From contig LCPX01000014.1 of the NCBI GenBank assembly GCA_001003855.1, forward strand, positions 2,069 through 18,500: a DNA stretch of 16,432 nucleotides, in the 5' to 3' direction. A program made the position numbers and the translations under genes. Below are positions 8,194 to 14,930 of the stretch, one piece after another (position 1 is the stretch's first letter; every line of letters begins with the position of its first letter). The DNA comes from Candidatus Moranbacteria bacterium GW2011_GWE1_49_15. GTDB lineage: Bacteria; Patescibacteriota; Minisyncoccia; Moranbacterales; GWC2-37-73. The notes under the pieces were generated by a model, which was not told where the DNA came from, made no database searches, and worked only from the letters and a program-made list of their open reading frames with translations.

Positions 8194-10497
8194 ATGGGAA
8201 GAAGAAAAAAAGAAGAAATAGAAAAAGAAAAAGAGGAAAAAAAAGCCGTTCTGCATGGCGATGTCAAAAGGGGGACCTTTGCGGTTTTCCTGTTCGCATT
8301 GGCGATTCTTTTCGTGTTGGGATTTTTCGAGCAAGCCGGACCTTTGGGGGATTTTTTGGATAAGATAGCCGGTTCGCTCTTCGGTTGGGGCAAGTGGCTT
8401 TCTCCCTTCATTTTGATCGCGGCCGGGATAGTCTTGCTTTTCAGGAAAGAAACACTCTTTTACGTTTCCAAGATGGCCGGGCTGGCCGTCATATTCCTGA
8501 GTATGCTCACTTTTTTCCACATTTACTTCGACAACAAGGAATTGCTTGAATTCGCCAAGGACGGCATAGGGGGAGGCTATATCGGATACGGACTAGCCGT
8601 TCTGCTGATAAAATCCACAGGAAGGATCGGCGGTTCAGTCATCCTGTCCGCCTTACTGCTCTCCGGAATCATTATTGCTTTCAATTTTTCTTTGGTAACT
8701 TTCGTCAGGAAGTTTGTCAGGAAAAAAATGGAAGCAATGGAGAGTTCCAGGGATAACATGGAGGAGGAAGAAATCGACGAGGATCCTGATCCGGTCGTCG
8801 AACATGTGGCCGAGCCGATCGGGCAAGAGGAAGACGAGCCCAGATTCGTCGAGAATCCCAATGAAGAAGACGAGGAGACCGAAGTCAGGATGCCTATCAT
8901 GGAAAAGATATTCAAGAAGAAAAAAAAGGTCATTGACGAGGATTGGGAGCTGCCGCCGCTTGGGCTTTTGGAAGCTTCGACTGAAAAGGCTCTGGGCGGG
9001 GACGTGAACAAGAATGCCAAGATAATCCAGGACACTTTCAAGCATTTCGGAATAGATGTCGAACAAGGGGAGATTAAAACCGGTCCGACGGTGACCCAAT
9101 ATAGCTTTAAGCCGGCGGTAGGAGTGAAATTGACCAGGATAACCGCGCTCAGTAACGATTTAGCATTGGCTTTGGCCGCACATCCGATCCGTATCGAAGC
9201 TCCTATTCCGGGAAAATCTTTGATCGGAATCGAAGTCCCGAACAAATCTATCGCGATGGTCAGGATGAGGGAACTTTTGGAGACTCCGGAATTCGAGAAT
9301 AGGACGTCGAATCTTTTGTTGGCGCTTGGTAAGGATGTGAGCGGAAGCTTCATCTATGCGGATCTTAAGAAGATGCCCCACCTCATGATCGCGGGCTCTA
9401 CGAACAGCGGAAAAAGCGTTTGCGTAAACACCATCCTTCTTTCGATGATATATCAGAACTCTCCGGAGGACCTCAAGCTCATCCTTGTCGATCCGAAGAG
9501 GGTGGAACTTTCGCTCTATAACGGAATCCCGCACCTTCTTTCGGACGTGATCGTGGAAAATGGGAAAGTTCTTAGCGCCCTCAAGTGGGCGATAGGGGAG
9601 ATGGAAAGAAGATATAAGAAATTGCAGCTCAGCGGTTCGAGGGATATCGTTTCATACAACAAGAAGGCGGAAGCCGGAGAAATCGTGACAAGTGTCGATC
9701 CTGAAACCAATGAGACGATCGAAGAGGAAATCGAAAAGATTCCATACATAGTCATCGTTATCGATGAGTTGGCAGACCTGATGTCGACGCACGGAAAAGA
9801 AGTGGAGGGCGCGATCATCCGTCTGGCCCAAATGGCCAGGGCTGTGGGAATCCACTTGATAGTCAGCACTCAAAAGCCAGTCGTCACGGTGATTACGGGG
9901 CTTATCAAATCAAATATCCCGACGCGCATCGCTTTCAAAGTCCCATCCCTTACCGATTCCCGCACAATGCTCGACAGTGGAGGCGCTGAGAAGCTTTTGG
10001 GCAACGGAGACATGCTCTTCCTTTCGGTGTCGGCGACCGGCATGAAGCGTATCCAGGGAGTATTCGTTTCGGAGGAGGAGGTCAAGAAAGTGGTTTCCTT
10101 CGTTAAGACTCAGAAGATGGAAAGGGGAGAGGAGGAGATCGGCGAGAACATAGTCGCGGGAGCGCCGGGCGAGCAACAGGAATTGGATCTGCCTACCGAG
10201 GATAAATTGGATTTCGGTTCCATGAAATTCGAAGATTCGAGCGATGACGATCCGCTATTCGAGGAAGCCAAGAACACGGTAATACAAACAGGCAAGGCTT
10301 CGACGTCTTTCTTGCAAAGGAAATTCAGGATAGGATATGCGAGAGCTGCCAGATTGATCGACATTTTGGAAGAAAAAGGTATCATAGGCCCTGGGGACGG
10401 GGCTAAGGCGAGGGAGATATTGGTAGGCGCCAAAAGCGGTCCGCGATACGATAATGACATGGAAGATCAGACGGAGAGGGATAAATGGCAAATGTAG
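8194..10497 (+). CDS. ftsK: FtsK/SpoIIIE DNA translocase
   Basis: A membrane-anchored double-stranded DNA pump that clears chromosome ends from the closing septum. The 767 residues begin with a charged segment. About five hydrophobic segments follow (near 28-45, 68-83, 93-110, 126-140 and 145-166), then a short acidic linker (about 180-245). The motor begins around DWELPPLGLL. Walker A is GSTNSGKS (401-408, K407), with Asn in place of the usual Gly at 404. Walker B is IVIVIDELADLM with D523 and E524. A C-terminal winged-helix gamma-type domain, which in the family reads polar DNA motifs and contacts XerD, is seen around 701-740 (FLQRKFRIGYARAARLIDIL). The linker is far shorter than in E. coli FtsK. 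No Shine-Dalgarno precedes ATG 8194. It lies 12 nt before the rodZ-like gene and ends with TAG. Confidence 0.96.
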   Translation: MGRRKKEEIEKEKEEKKAVLHGDVKRGTFAVFLFALAILFVLGFFEQAGPLGDFLDKIAGSLFGWGKWLSPFILIAAGIVLLFRKETLFYVSKMAGLAVIFLSMLTFFHIYFDNKELLEFAKDGIGGGYIGYGLAVLLIKSTGRIGGSVILSALLLSGIIIAFNFSLVTFVRKFVRKKMEAMESSRDNMEEEEIDEDPDPVVEHVAEPIGQEEDEPRFVENPNEEDEETEVRMPIMEKIFKKKKKVIDEDWELPPLGLLEASTEKALGGDVNKNAKIIQDTFKHFGIDVEQGEIKTGPTVTQYSFKPAVGVKLTRITALSNDLALALAAHPIRIEAPIPGKSLIGIEVPNKSIAMVRMRELLETPEFENRTSNLLLALGKDVSGSFIYADLKKMPHLMIAGSTNSGKSVCVNTILLSMIYQNSPEDLKLILVDPKRVELSLYNGIPHLLSDVIVENGKVLSALKWAIGEMERRYKKLQLSGSRDIVSYNKKAEAGEIVTSVDPETNETIEEEIEKIPYIVIVIDELADLMSTHGKEVEGAIIRLAQMARAVGIHLIVSTQKPVVTVITGLIKSNIPTRIAFKVPSLTDSRTMLDSGGAEKLLGNGDMLFLSVSATGMKRIQGVFVSEEEVKKVVSFVKTQKMERGEEEIGENIVAGAPGEQQELDLPTEDKLDFGSMKFEDSSDDDPLFEEAKNTVIQTGKASTSFLQRKFRIGYARAARLIDILEEKGIIGPGDGAKAREILVGAKSGPRYDNDMEDQTERDKWQM

Positions 10498-10509
10498 AAA
10501 ATTTTGAAT

Positions 10510-11505
10510 ATGGTCCGATTCACTACAAAAAAGATCGACTCGATGACTCTTGGAGAGAGGATGAAGAAGCTTCGTAGCGAAAGAAGACTCAGTCTCGGTG
10601 AGATTTCCAAGGGTACGAATGTCCAGGCCAAATACCTGGAATGTCTCGAGGAAGGTGATTACAAGAAGCTCCCCGCACAGGTTTATGTCAAAGGATTCCT
10701 TCGCAATTACGCCAATTTCATGGGAGTGAGCGAGCAGTCTTTGCTCAGGCAATACGAGATGGAACAGAAGATAGCGCGCAATATAAGGAAGGATGAGGAA
10801 GAGGTGGCGGGCAACGGCAAGCCGGAAAAATTTTCCAGTTTCGTGGTTACCCCTAAGATGATGGTGATCGTCTTGAGCGTCATATTCGTCTTTTCCGGAT
10901 TTGCCTATCTGTATAAGCAGGTAGACAATTTCGTCTCCACTCCGAGACTGGTCATAAAAAAGCCTCTTGACGGATCCAGCGTGGAGGGTCGGAGCGTGAG
11001 ACTTACGGGAGTAGCCGAAAAGGATTCCAGGGTATACATCAATGACCAGCCCATCTTGGTCAATGAAAACGGAGAATTCAGCGAAGATGTGGGATTGGGG
11101 GAAGGACTTAACGTCATAACGGTGGTTGCTAAAAACCAGTTCGATAAGGAATCCAGGCAGACCATTTCGGTCAATGCCAATTATCATAATGTCGTTGAGC
11201 CCATCTCGGAATCAGGCTCGGTTGAGAGGGGGGACGCGGGAGAGGGAAGGGAGTTCGGCTTGGAATTGCACGTAATCTCCAATCCTACCTGGATATCTGT
11301 CGAGGCGGATGGAAACTTGATGTATAGCGGAGTGCTTCTTCCCGAATCCGTGCAGAAATTTGAAGCCAAAGAAAAAATCAGCGTAACCTCAGGAAAAGGA
11401 AACGATACGTTTATAAAATTGGAAGGAAAAGAAGAGGAAGTTTTAAGCGATGAAACAGGTGTGGTGCGCGACATAATATTTACCCCCGATGGACGCGCCC
11501 AATAA
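10510..11505 (+). CDS. rodZ: RodZ-like membrane protein with cytoplasmic HTH and Ig-like domain
   Basis: Probably a cell-shape factor like RodZ, which links the MreB cytoskeleton to the wall machinery. From ATG 10510 it has 331 residues. A cytoplasmic HTH_25-type domain covers about 13-75 (LGERMKKLRSERRLSLGEI, then the family's LPAQVYVKGFLRNYA). A single membrane helix lies near 115-135. An Ig-like Big/glucodextranase-B type domain follows at about 145-226. The C-terminal region (about 250-331) resembles the RodZ DUF4115 domain, with WISVEADGNLMYSGVL. Starts could also be TTG 10504 or ATG 10543; the last fits the usual family N-terminus. It begins 12 nt after ftsK, so probably shares its transcript. 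No mreB is in the window, so function in shape rather than other membrane regulation is inferred. It ends with TAA. Confidence 0.83.
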   Translation: MVRFTTKKIDSMTLGERMKKLRSERRLSLGEISKGTNVQAKYLECLEEGDYKKLPAQVYVKGFLRNYANFMGVSEQSLLRQYEMEQKIARNIRKDEEEVAGNGKPEKFSSFVVTPKMMVIVLSVIFVFSGFAYLYKQVDNFVSTPRLVIKKPLDGSSVEGRSVRLTGVAEKDSRVYINDQPILVNENGEFSEDVGLGEGLNVITVVAKNQFDKESRQTISVNANYHNVVEPISESGSVERGDAGEGREFGLELHVISNPTWISVEADGNLMYSGVLLPESVQKFEAKEKISVTSGKGNDTFIKLEGKEEEVLSDETGVVRDIIFTPDGRAQ

Positions 11506-11512
11506 ATTAAAT

Positions 11513-11521
11513 TGTTAAGAT
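11513..11521 (+). promoter_or_regulatory. Weak candidate extended -10 before recA
   Basis: TGT followed by TAAGAT (11516-11521) matches the extended -10 form seen at other starts in the window. It would give a leader of about 50 nt. There is no recognisable -35. I find no TGATA-N3-TATCA palindrome and no familiar SOS box between the rodZ-like stop and recA, so recA may also be read from upstream. Confidence 0.25.
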
Positions 11522-11576
11522 CTCTCATCGTTACTGGTTGTATTTTTTTGCGCCCATTTAACGATATGAAAAAGTT

Positions 11577-12587
11577 ATGGCTAAGAAAATAGCAAAAGGG
11601 GAGTCTGTTGCGGAAGAAAAAAAAGTGGACATCGTCGTCAGTGAAATCAGGGAGAAATTCGGCGAGGGGATGATCATGAAATTGGGGGATGTCCGCAGGG
11701 TCGACGTGGAATCCATTCCGACCGGATCGGTCTCGCTCGATATCGCTTTGGGAATCGGCGGCGTGCCAAGAGGGAGGATAATCGAAGTGTATGGTCCTGA
11801 GTCTTCCGGAAAGACGACCTTGGCTCTTCACATCATCGCGAACGCCCAGAAAAAAGGAGGGACTTCGGCTTTTGTGGACGCCGAGCATGCTCTCGATCCG
11901 GAATATGCCAAGAAGATCGGCGTCAAAATAGACGACCTGCTCGTCTCCCAGCCGGACACGGGGGAGCAGGCGCTCGACATCGTGGAAACGCTGGTCCGTT
12001 CCAACGCGGTCGATGTCGTGGTCATAGATTCCGTCGCCGCTTTGGTTCCCAAGGCTGAAATCGAAGGGGAGATGGGTGACCAGCATGTCGGTAGACAAGC
12101 CAGGCTTATGTCGCAAGCCCTTCGAAAACTGACCGCGATCGTCGCCAGGTCCAACGTCATCGTAATTTTCATCAATCAGATCAGGATGAAAATCGGAGTG
12201 ATGTTCGGTAATCCGGAAACCACTTCCGGAGGACAGGCTCTTAAATTTTATTCTTCGGTCCGCCTTGAAGTCAGGAGGTCTGCCCAGATCAAGAAAGGCG
12301 AAGATGTGGTTGGAAACAGGGTGAAGGTGAAAGTCGTCAAAAACAAAGTCGCTCCGCCTTTCAAGGTTGCGGAATTCGACATCATGTACAACGAAGGAAT
12401 TTCGCTGGCTGGTGACATTATTGATTCCGGAGTGAAGTTTGAGGTTGTCAAAAAATCCGGAAACTCATATACCTTCGAGGAAGTGAAATTGGGAGTGGGT
12501 AGGGAGGCTGCCAAGACTTTCCTTCGGGAAAATGAGAAGATCGCCCAGAAGATTTTCAAGGAGATAGCCGCCAAGGCCAAAATATAG
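11577..12587 (+). CDS. recA: Recombinase RecA
   Basis: RecA forms filaments on single-stranded DNA for strand exchange and activates LexA self-cleavage. The 336-residue protein has Walker A GPESSGKT at 73-80 (K79), the [15 protein letters not shown] block at 102-116, and Walker [13 protein letters not shown] near 147-158. Loop L1 is around [18 protein letters not shown] and loop L2 around [22 protein letters not shown] (198-219). The C-terminal domain is short and ends in basic residues, without the long acidic tail of E. coli RecA. ATG 11577 is preceded by A-rich sequence without a clear Shine-Dalgarno. It is the last gene of the lexA-ftsK-rodZ-recA run, 71 nt after the rodZ-like gene, and is closed by the terminator at 12613-12639. 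It ends with TAG. Confidence 0.98.
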   Translation: MAKKIAKGESVAEEKKVDIVVSEIREKFGEGMIMKLGDVRRVDVESIPTGSVSLDIALGIGGVPRGRIIEVYGPESSGKTTLALHIIANAQKKGGTSAFVDAEHALDPEYAKKIGVKIDDLLVSQPDTGEQALDIVETLVRSNAVDVVVIDSVAALVPKAEIEGEMGDQHVGRQARLMSQALRKLTAIVARSNVIVIFINQIRMKIGVMFGNPETTSGGQALKFYSSVRLEVRRSAQIKKGEDVVGNRVKVKVVKNKVAPPFKVAEFDIMYNEGISLAGDIIDSGVKFEVVKKSGNSYTFEEVKLGVGREAAKTFLRENEKIAQKIFKEIAAKAKI

Positions 12588-12612
12588 GACAGGTACAAGG
12601 AATTGGGAAAAC

Positions 12613-12639
12613 AAAAAAACCGCCAGGAGGCGGTTTTTT
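12613..12639. terminator. Bidirectional intrinsic terminator between recA and efp
   Basis: CCGCC (12620-12624), loop AGGA and GGCGG (12629-12633) form a perfect 5-bp stem, flanked by seven A and six T. It therefore reads as a terminator on both strands, serving recA on plus and, about 70 nt after its stop, efp on minus. Confidence 0.88.
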
Positions 12640-12707
12640 GTTAGGATCGGATTTTCTCCAAGAAGCTGGAAGGCTAATTCGCCAGCCGGAGGACTAAAGA
12701 GATGCTC

Positions 12708-13265
12708 CTATGCTCTGGAAACGTATGTTCCTGTTTCCGTGTTCACGATTATCTTGTCGCCCGTTTCCACGAAAAGCGGGGTGGTGACTTTCGCTCCGGT
12801 TTCCAAAGTGACGAGCTTGTCTCCGCTCGATGCGGTGTCTCCTTTGATACCAGGAGGGGCATCGGTAACGGTCAGAGTCACTTTCACGGGAAGCTCTATG
12901 TTTACCGGGTTGGAATTGAAGTTTGAAACCGTCACTTCCGTTCCTTCTATCATCCAGAGCGCCAAGTCCCCAATCACATCGTGGGAAAGGGAGAATTGAT
13001 CATAGGACGAATTGTCCATGAAATTGTAAGCGTCACCTTCCTTGTAAAGATATTGAGCTTTGGATTTGGAAATGTCCGCTTCCTCCACTTTGTCAGCTCC
13101 CTGGAAAGTCTTGTCGATCATCGCTCCGGTGATGAGGTTCTTGAGCTTCGTGCGAAGTACCGCTCCGGCTCTTCCTGTCTTGGAATGCTGGGCGGAAAGC
13201 ACGACAAACGGCTCCTCGTTCCAAAGGATGTTCTTGCCGTTTTTTATTTCGTTTATGTTAAGCAT
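12708..13265 (-). CDS. efp: Elongation factor P
   Basis: EF-P relieves ribosomes stalled on proline runs by binding near the peptidyl-tRNA. The 185-residue protein has the N-terminal KOW-like domain (1-63) and two OB domains. Landmarks are YLYKEGDAYNFMDN in the middle and DAPPGIKGDTASSG then TPLFVETGDKIIVNTETGTYVSRA at the end. The functional loop reads SKTGRAG (28-34), so the tip residue is R32 rather than the lysine of E. coli, and the proline of KPGK is replaced by T30. Arg-tip EF-P in other bacteria can be rhamnosylated by EarP; no earP is visible here. It lies 101 nt after rpsR, with repeats in the gap, and may be the last gene of the rpsF unit. No Shine-Dalgarno is seen. It ends with TAG. 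Confidence 0.97.
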   Translation of the reverse strand: MLNINEIKNGKNILWNEEPFVVLSAQHSKTGRAGAVLRTKLKNLITGAMIDKTFQGADKVEEADISKSKAQYLYKEGDAYNFMDNSSYDQFSLSHDVIGDLALWMIEGTEVTVSNFNSNPVNIELPVKVTLTVTDAPPGIKGDTASSGDKLVTLETGAKVTTPLFVETGDKIIVNTETGTYVSRA

Positions 13266-13273
13266 GGAAGTTT

Positions 13274-13309
13274 ATAAAGCCTATAAGGCCCATAAAGTCC
13301 ATAAAGTCC
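13274..13309. repeat. Four tandem 9-bp units between rpsR and efp
   Basis: On the plus strand four contiguous units read ATAAAGCCT, ATAAGGCCC, ATAAAGTCC and ATAAAGTCC. The last two are identical and the others differ by one to three bases. The array ends 8 bp before the efp start codon. It looks like a slippage-prone microrepeat in the leader or spacer. Confidence 0.85.
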
Positions 13310-13338
13310 TAAATTTTCATGTAAGCTTTATGGACTTT
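13294..13338. repeat. 13-bp perfect inverted repeat upstream of efp
   Basis: AAAGTCCATAAAG (13294-13306) and CTTTATGGACTTT (13326-13338) are exact reverse complements around a 19-nt loop. The left arm overlaps the last two tandem 9-bp units, and another TGGACTTT follows at about 13347. No T-run follows on either strand, so it is not a standard terminator. It may be an RNA hairpin between rpsR and efp. Confidence 0.8.
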
Positions 13339-13366
13339 TGACTTTGTGGACTTTCAGCTTGAAAAT

Positions 13367-13573
13367 TTATTTGACCACGAAAGGCACCAAAGCCATGGTG
13401 CGGGCTCTTTTGATGGCGTTGACCAAGGCTCTCTGGTGTCTCGTGCAGGTGCCATGCCTTTTAGGGGGATAGATTTTTCCCTGAGAGTTCATGAATCTGC
13501 GGAGCATGTAGGCTTCCTTGTAGTCGATTTTTTCGATTTTTTCTTCGCAGAAAAAACAAGATTTCTTTTCCAT
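13367..13573 (-). CDS. rpsR: Small ribosomal subunit protein bS18
   Basis: bS18 binds the 30S platform with bS6. The 68-residue product has the conserved core IYPPKRHGTCTRHQRALVNAIKRARTMALVPF. It also has C6, C9, C43 and H46, a plausible zinc site typical of metal-containing S18 variants. The gene lies 26 nt after ssb in the classic rpsF-ssb-rpsR order. ATG at 13573 overlaps an A/T-rich leader without a Shine-Dalgarno. It ends with TAA. Confidence 0.96.
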   Translation of the reverse strand: MEKKSCFFCEEKIEKIDYKEAYMLRRFMNSQGKIYPPKRHGTCTRHQRALVNAIKRARTMALVPFVVK

Positions 13574-13599
13574 ATGGATTATCAGTTAGAATTTATAAT

Positions 13600-14070
13600 T
13601 TAGAACGGTACGTCTTCAAGTCTTATTTCTCCCTGTTCCTCATCCAGGTTGATGGTGGGGATTTTTTCAGGAGCGGCGTTGTTCCTTTGCGGGCTTGCCT
13701 GCTTGGGAGCGGAATTGTAATTGGAATTCCCTCCGCCGGCTCCCGGTTTGCTTCCGAACTGCATCGTTTCGGCCACTATTTCAGTCGTTCTTCTTTCGAC
13801 CCCGTCTTTTCCGGTGTAAGCCCTGGTTTGGAGCCTTCCTTCGAAAAAAGCTTCCTGTCCTTTGACTAGGTATTGCCCGGCCACTTCAGCCGTTTTTCCC
13901 CAGAGGACGATGTTATGAAATTCCGTTTTTTCCTGCTTCTGTCCGTTTTTGTCCGTCCAGAAATTATTGGTCGCCAAACTTATGGAAGTTACGGTTTGTC
14001 CGGAAGGGGTGGTTCGCAGTTCAGGGTCCCTGGTGAGGCGTCCGACCAAGATGACTTTGTTTACGTTCAT
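13600..14070 (-). CDS. ssb: Single-stranded DNA-binding protein
   Basis: SSB coats single-stranded DNA in replication, repair and recombination and recruits partners through its C-terminal tip. The 156-residue protein starts MNVNKVILVGRLTRDPELR and has an OB fold over about residues 1-105, with W38, W57 and F76 at usual base-stacking positions. A Gly/Asn/Gln/Pro-rich linker spans about 106-140. The tail is acidic and ends LEDVPF, the conserved partner-binding tip. It sits between rpsF and rpsR, the usual arrangement. A 115-nt gap separates it from rpsF and contains only short hairpins (for example TGCCG 14152-14156 with CGGCA 14163-14167). No Shine-Dalgarno is evident. It ends with TAA. Confidence 0.97.
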   Translation of the reverse strand: MNVNKVILVGRLTRDPELRTTPSGQTVTSISLATNNFWTDKNGQKQEKTEFHNIVLWGKTAEVAGQYLVKGQEAFFEGRLQTRAYTGKDGVERRTTEIVAETMQFGSKPGAGGGNSNYNSAPKQASPQRNNAAPEKIPTINLDEEQGEIRLEDVPF

Positions 14071-14185
14071 TTTTTAAATGGCTATGTTGCCGAATGGCCA
14101 TGTTTTTAGATGATCCCTTAGCAACAGCGCATTTTAATGGTTAATGTTATCTGCCGGCAAAGCGGCAACCTAACGATATAACAAT

Positions 14186-14656
14186 TTAGATGTTGAGGAT
14201 TTCCTCAAGCTTCTTGTCTATGCTCTCTTCCTCCTTCTTCTCGCTCCGAGGAGCTTCTTTTTTCGGCCTCTCCCGTTTGTCCCTGCTGGCTACCTCTTTT
14301 TTGGCTGGAATAGCCTCCTTTTGCTTAAGCTCAGGAAGTTCATTCGCTTTGACTATGAGAAACCTCAGAACATTCTGGTTCAGGTTGAGTTTTTTGGTTA
14401 TGACCTCTATTTTGGCGACTTTCTCTTCGCCCGCATCCTCTGCCCAGTAATCCACCTCCGGCATGTCGAATCTTCTGGCGATATAGATTCCTTTGATCTG
14501 GTGCTTCACTTCGTAGGAAAGTTTCCTGCGGGTGATGACCTCCATTTCTCCGAAGACAGCCCCTTCGTCGGTGAGCGTTTGCTCGACTTCCTTCTTGATG
14601 GCGTCCAGCTTTTCCTCGTTGTTTTGTCCAACGAGATAGAACAGTTCGTACTGCAT
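14186..14656 (-). CDS. rpsF: Small ribosomal subunit protein bS6
   Basis: bS6 pairs with bS18 on the 30S platform. The 156-residue protein has the S6 ferredoxin-like core over about residues 1-100, starting MQYELFYLVG, with ITRRKLSYEVKHQIKGIYI in the middle. A tail of some 50 residues follows, rich in Lys, Glu and Arg, ending DKKLEEILNI. The tail is longer than in most bacteria but S6 tails vary widely. It is the first gene of the minus-strand rpsF-ssb-rpsR cluster, with a predicted promoter at 14823-14851 and a structured leader of about 160 nt holding a terminator-like hairpin. No Shine-Dalgarno precedes the ATG. It ends with TAA. Confidence 0.94.
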   Translation of the reverse strand: MQYELFYLVGQNNEEKLDAIKKEVEQTLTDEGAVFGEMEVITRRKLSYEVKHQIKGIYIARRFDMPEVDYWAEDAGEEKVAKIEVITKKLNLNQNVLRFLIVKANELPELKQKEAIPAKKEVASRDKRERPKKEAPRSEKKEEESIDKKLEEILNI

Positions 14657-14698
14657 ACTTTTTCGATTAGATTAATTATGATTTACAACTTGCTTATC

Positions 14699-14723
14699 CG
14701 GCCTTTTTTCAAATAAAAAGCCG
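14699..14723 (-). promoter_or_regulatory. Alternative leader hairpin sharing an arm with the attenuator
   Basis: On the plus strand CGGC-C-TTTTT (14699-14708) can pair with AAAAA-GCCG (14715-14723) with one bulged base. In the minus transcript it competes with the terminator-like hairpin for positions 14721-14723 and pairs its U-run. It could be part of an S6:S18-responsive leader, but I cannot match it confidently to that motif. Confidence 0.35.
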
Positions 14724-14753
14724 CCAAATAAGAAAATCCAGTTCCTTTGGCGG
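14715..14753 (-). terminator. Terminator-like attenuator in the rpsF leader
   Basis: On the minus strand CCGCCAAA (14753-14746), a 17-nt loop and TTTGGCGG (14728-14721) make a perfect 8-bp stem. C and five T follow at once. No minus gene lies between it and the predicted rpsF promoter, so it reads as an attenuator of the ribosomal protein transcript. It could instead be part of a small repeat element. Confidence 0.5.
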
Positions 14754-14759
14754 AATATT

Positions 14760-14797
14760 TCTGACCTGGTCCCTTTTTAGGCGCAGGGCGGGTCAGA
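14760..14797. repeat. Imperfect hairpin TCTGACC/GGTCAGA
   Basis: TCTGACC (14760-14766) pairs with GGTCAGA (14791-14797). An inner CCC (14771-14773) can pair with GGG (14786-14788) across an asymmetric internal loop. It falls just inside the predicted rpsF transcript, next to the attenuator. The hairpin pair together resembles a REP-like palindromic unit, but a single copy cannot show this. Confidence 0.5.
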
Positions 14798-14822
14798 CTC
14801 GGACTTTCTTAGTTGTGGAAAT

Positions 14823-14851
14823 AGTCTATCACGGGTTCTGCTTTTTGGCAA
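14823..14851 (-). promoter_or_regulatory. Predicted rpsF promoter
   Basis: On the minus strand TTGCCA (14851-14846), a 17-nt spacer and TAGACT (14828-14823) preceded by TGA form an extended -10 promoter. The predicted start is near 14816, giving a leader of about 160 nt before rpsF. Confidence 0.6.
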
Positions 14852-14886
14852 GACCCGGAAGATTTGTCAGGTATTAAGGCTCCGGA

Positions 14887-14915
14887 TTTACCCGCGGCTT
14901 ATTTTTTGTTATACT
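14887..14915 (+). promoter_or_regulatory. Predicted promoter of the K/E-rich gene
   Basis: TTTACC (14887-14892), a 17-nt spacer and TATACT (14910-14915) preceded by TGT form an extended -10 promoter. The predicted start is near 14922, about 72 nt before ATG 14994. It diverges from the rpsF promoter. Confidence 0.6.
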
Positions 14916-14930
14916 GAGGGTGCCGTAAGT

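Noticed and set aside
12665..12690. Short inverted repeats GCTGG/CCAGC downstream of efp
   Set aside because: The arms are 5 bp and probably chance; the nearby 12613-12639 terminator explains transcript ends.
13274..13338. Possible CRISPR-like array
   Set aside because: Units are contiguous 9-mers without spacers, and there are no cas genes.
13346..13603. Plus-strand ORF of 85 codons over rpsR
   Set aside because: It is antisense to rpsR, whose identity is clear.
14071..14185. Hairpins in the rpsF-ssb gap (near 14079-14102 and 14152-14167) as terminators
   Set aside because: Stems are short or wobbled and no clean T-run follows on the minus strand; ssb normally is co-transcribed with rpsF.
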